From Arthrobacter sp. ERGS1:01 (lineage in GTDB: Bacteria > Actinomycetota > Actinomycetes > Actinomycetales > Micrococcaceae), in contig NZ_CP012477.1 in NCBI RefSeq assembly GCF_001281315.1, forward strand, positions 186,001-250,000: a DNA stretch of 64,000 nt, read 5' to 3'. A program made the position numbers and the translations under genes. Every line of letters begins with the position of its first letter. Positions within the stretch are counted from its first letter, which is position 1. Below, one piece after another: positions 61,719 to 64,000 of this stretch. The notes below the pieces were generated by a model. It saw only the letters and a program-made list of their open reading frames with translations, ran no database searches and was not told the origin of the DNA.

Positions 61719-62798
61719 ATGGCCAAGGGACCAACTGTTTATGACGTGGCGCAGGAAGCGGGAGTGTCCATCGCGACGGTGTCGTTCACGTTTCGCCAAC
61801 CGGACCGCGTTAGGCCGGCCACGCGGGAAGCCGTGCTGACGGCTGCCCGCCTGCTGGGCTACGTCCCCAGCGCCAGCGCCCGCGGCCTGGCCCGCGGCCG
61901 CACCGGTGCCCTGGGCCTCTTTGCCTTTGACTACCTGATCGACTCGGCTGCTGTGGCAGCCGGGAGGTCCGACGTCGAATCCTTGCCGGAGGATCCGAAT
62001 GAAAGCTACAGGATCTTCCCCTTGTATGTGGATGAGATCCAGCGCGGCGTCCAGCTTGAATGCTGGAAGCGCGGATACGCCCTCATGGTGGGCGGCGGCA
62101 ATCCGAACACCACAGAGACCACGCTGACCGACATTGCCGGCAGGGTTGACGGTCTGGCGGTGTTCCCGAACTCGCTGCCACAGGCCATCCTGGAGCGCAT
62201 TTCCCAGCGGATTCCGGTGGTCGAGGTCTCCGAAACGCTACTCAACAGGGAACTCGACCACGTCACGGTGGACAATTTTGGCGGCATGCGTTCCCTGGTC
62301 CGGCACCTTGTGGACGTCCATCAACTGACGGACCTGCAGTTCGTGGGCGGGCTGACATCCTCGGACAACCGGGCCCGCTGGTCCGGCATGGCCGCGACGT
62401 TGAAACAGTACGGGATTGCGCCCCGCCCCTTGGCGCAGGAGGGCGAGTTTTCGCGGGAGGACATCGGCAATCTAGTTGCGTCCCTCCAGGCGGCCGGCAC
62501 GCTGCCGCAGGCATTCGTCTGCGCGACGGACGAGGAAGCCCTGAAGACGCTCGAAGCGTTGAGTGAGGCCGGCATTGCGGTACCCGGCACCGTGGCCGTG
62601 ACGGGTTTCGACGGCATCGTGGCCGGAAGAATTGCCCGCCCGGCACTGACCACCGTCCGCCAGCCCATGGAGGAGATGGGCAGGGCGATTGTGGGCCTGC
62701 TGATCAACCGCATCGAGAATCCGGAACGGGCACCGGTGGTGCAGGAGCTTCCCGTCAGGCTCGTGGTGCGCGAAAGTTGCGGCTGCCCCGCGCCCTGA
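61719..62798 (+). CDS. LacI-family transcriptional regulator
   Basis: A 359-residue repressor. The DNA-binding head (about 1-55) is TVYDVAQEAGVSIATVSFTF with the hinge helix VPSASARGLARGRTGALG. The periplasmic-binding-like core contains VDGLAVFP, SDNRARWSGM and VTGFDGIVAGRIARPALTTVRQP. Two Cys (CGC) sit at the C-terminal end. ATG 61719 follows GAGGAGG; a GTG one codon earlier is possible. Three matching operator-like palindromes, one at its own promoter and two at the downstream sugar-binding gene, suggest that it controls both. Confidence 0.92.
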   Translation: MAKGPTVYDVAQEAGVSIATVSFTFRQPDRVRPATREAVLTAARLLGYVPSASARGLARGRTGALGLFAFDYLIDSAAVAAGRSDVESLPEDPNESYRIFPLYVDEIQRGVQLECWKRGYALMVGGGNPNTTETTLTDIAGRVDGLAVFPNSLPQAILERISQRIPVVEVSETLLNRELDHVTVDNFGGMRSLVRHLVDVHQLTDLQFVGGLTSSDNRARWSGMAATLKQYGIAPRPLAQEGEFSREDIGNLVASLQAAGTLPQAFVCATDEEALKTLEALSEAGIAVPGTVAVTGFDGIVAGRIARPALTTVRQPMEEMGRAIVGLLINRIENPERAPVVQELPVRLVVRESCGCPAP

Positions 62799-62850
62799 CC
62801 ACCCATCCCGGGCGGGCGGCGGCTCTTCTTCGAAATGTGACGGATTTTCC

Positions 62851-62879
62851 TTGCCAAGCCTCGATCAATGCGCTTAGAT
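62851..62879 (+). promoter_or_regulatory. sugar-binding gene promoter 1 with operator
   Basis: TTGCCA (62851-62856), 17 bp, then TTAGAT (62874-62879). Operator-like AATGCGCTTA at 62867-62876 overlaps the -10. A LacI-family protein bound here would block RNA polymerase. Confidence 0.6.
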
Positions 62880-62897
62880 CTTAACAACACAAGAATC

Positions 62898-62911
62898 TAT
62901 GCGCTTATATT
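62898..62911 (+). promoter_or_regulatory. second operator and possible -10
   Basis: TATGCGCTTA (62898-62907) lies 31 bp from the first site, about three helical turns. TATATT (62906-62911) could be a second -10, with TTAACA at 62881 as a weak -35. Confidence 0.5.
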
Positions 62912-63000
62912 CTTAGTCCCGGCACCGATCTCCCCAGGTCAGTATCGCCGCGACAACGGATGGCAGGTCTGCGCTGACAGGTATTTCGAAAGGACCAACG

Positions 63001-64000
63001 ATGTTCCAATCCAAAGCAAGCGGGGTAGGCAAGGCAATCGCCGTCGGCCTCGCCGCAACACTCTTGATGACCGGCTGCGGCCGCGCCGCGGAATCGGCCG
63101 GCGGCCCCGAAAAGGCCGCGCCGCTGGCGTCCGGCCCCGCAAAGGGCACCGTCACGGTGTGGGCCCAAGGTGCCGAAGGCGCGGCCCTGCCCGCCGTGGC
63201 CAAGGAATTCGAGGCCGCGAATCCGGGAGTCAAGGTCAACATCACCGCCATCCCCTGGGACGCGGCGCACAACAAATACCAGACGGCCATCGCCGGCGGG
63301 ACCACCCCGGATGTGGCCCAAATGGGCACCACCTGGATGGGTGACTTCGCCAATGCCTTTGACCCCACCCCCGCCGAAGTGGACACCAGCGGCATTTTTC
63401 CGGGCTCGTTGAAGTCGACCGAAGTGGCCGGCACCACCTATGGCGTGCCCTGGTATGTGGATACCCGGGTGGTCTTCTACCGCAGCGACCTCGCTGCCAA
63501 GGCCGGGCATGACGCATTCCCAACCACCTGGGACGGATTCAAGGCCCTCGCCAAGGACTACCAGGCCAAGGCCGGAGCCAAGTACGGCTTGGGACTTCTG
63601 GCCGGTGGCGACGGAACGCTTCAGGGAATGCTGTCGTTTGCGTGGTCCAACGGTGCGGAGCTGACCAACAAGGACGCCACCAAGTGGACCCTGGAAACGC
63701 CGGAAATGGTCCAGTCCATGAAGTACTACAACAGCTTCTTCAGCGAAGGCATCGCCAACAAGGCGCCGGGCACCGACGCCGGTGTGGCCGAGGCCGCGTT
63801 CGTGGACGGCAGCATCCCCATGTTCATCGACGGCCCGTCAAAGATCGGGCTGCTGGAAAAAGCGGGCGGACCCGGATTTGCCGACAAGTACAAGGTGGCC
63901 CTTGTCCCCAAGGAAAAGTCGGCAACGTCCTTCGTTGGCGGATCCAACCTGGTGGTCTTCAAGAAGTCCGCCAACCGGGACGCGGCGTGGAAGTTCGTCC
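63001..64000 (+). CDS. ABC sugar transporter substrate-binding lipoprotein, C-terminus cut by window edge
   Basis: An extracellular solute-binding protein (family 1, MalE/UgpB-like). The signal peptide ends in lipobox MTGC (Cys at about residue 25). Then come a spacer and VTVWAQGAEGAALPAVAKEFEAANPGVKV (the family's opening strand-helix), TPDVAQMGTTWMGDF, GVPWYVDTRVVFYRSDL and VGGSNLVVFKKS. About 333 residues are visible of an expected 410-430. ATG 63001 follows AAAGGA. It is the first gene of what should be a sugar ABC operon that continues past the window, controlled by the LacI protein upstream. The sugar is unknown. Confidence 0.93.
   Translation, partial: MFQSKASGVGKAIAVGLAATLLMTGCGRAAESAGGPEKAAPLASGPAKGTVTVWAQGAEGAALPAVAKEFEAANPGVKVNITAIPWDAAHNKYQTAIAGGTTPDVAQMGTTWMGDFANAFDPTPAEVDTSGIFPGSLKSTEVAGTTYGVPWYVDTRVVFYRSDLAAKAGHDAFPTTWDGFKALAKDYQAKAGAKYGLGLLAGGDGTLQGMLSFAWSNGAELTNKDATKWTLETPEMVQSMKYYNSFFSEGIANKAPGTDAGVAEAAFVDGSIPMFIDGPSKIGLLEKAGGPGFADKYKVALVPKEKSATSFVGGSNLVVFKKSANRDAAWKFV

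Overview
This window looks like chromosomal DNA from a high-GC actinobacterium, most likely Arthrobacter or a close Micrococcaceae relative. The reasons are the GC-rich third positions, frequent GTG/TTG starts, many leaderless-looking starts, DisA, RadA and DUF445 proteins of actinobacterial type, and dispersed palindromic repeats in the gaps. This placement comes from gene content and style only. I see no transposase, integrase, phage gene, CRISPR array or rRNA.

Layout. 1-5.3 kb: a catabolic cluster with an NCS1 permease, a TetR regulator and agmatine deiminase (cut by the left edge), divergent from an amidase. 5.4-9.8 kb: TMEM175-like channel, an ArgA-like acetyltransferase, a secreted glycine-rich protein and a two-component system. 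9.9-13.2 kb: a GT2-GtrA fusion and a GT39 membrane glycosyltransferase. 13.3-15.7 kb: PTS-dependent dihydroxyacetone kinase (dhaKLM). 15.9-21.4 kb: mutY, a secreted protein, disA, radA and a FUSC protein. 21.5-25.6 kb: pstSCAB behind a likely Pho box. 25.8-30.6 kb: a MetE-like barrel, a DUF559 protein, the low-affinity phosphate pair pit/DUF47 and a conserved unknown. 30.8 kb: tRNA-Lys(TTT). 31-37 kb: a CAP/VCBS secreted protein, a pyridoxine-type kinase, small enzymes and an MHS transporter. 37.2-43.2 kb: a complete fructose PTS unit (fruR-fruK-fruA-ptsI-ptsH). 43.5-57.3 kb: mostly single housekeeping or accessory genes, including GDPD, GH15, azlCD and a frameshifted O-methyltransferase. 57.4-61.6 kb: an amino-acid permease, an IclR regulator and hutH. 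61.7-64 kb: a LacI regulator and the start of a sugar ABC transporter.

How it fits together. The PTS genes give the phosphoryl donors (EI, HPr) that FruA and DhaM need. Two phosphate uptake systems sit within 8 kb of each other. Three catabolic units (agmatine/amide, histidine, LacI-linked sugar) each carry a regulator with a visible palindromic operator candidate nearby.

The main non-coding signals are these. A TANNNT box lies 6 nt before the start codon of many genes, indicating leaderless mRNAs; at 49265-49286 two such boxes overlap back to back. A 20-bp palindromic repeat family occurs at four intergenic sites, tandemly spaced at 31 bp in two of them, with matching changes in facing arms. 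A 28-bp imperfect inverted repeat sits inside the fruA linker. I did not find a convincing new multi-gene defence or mobile system.
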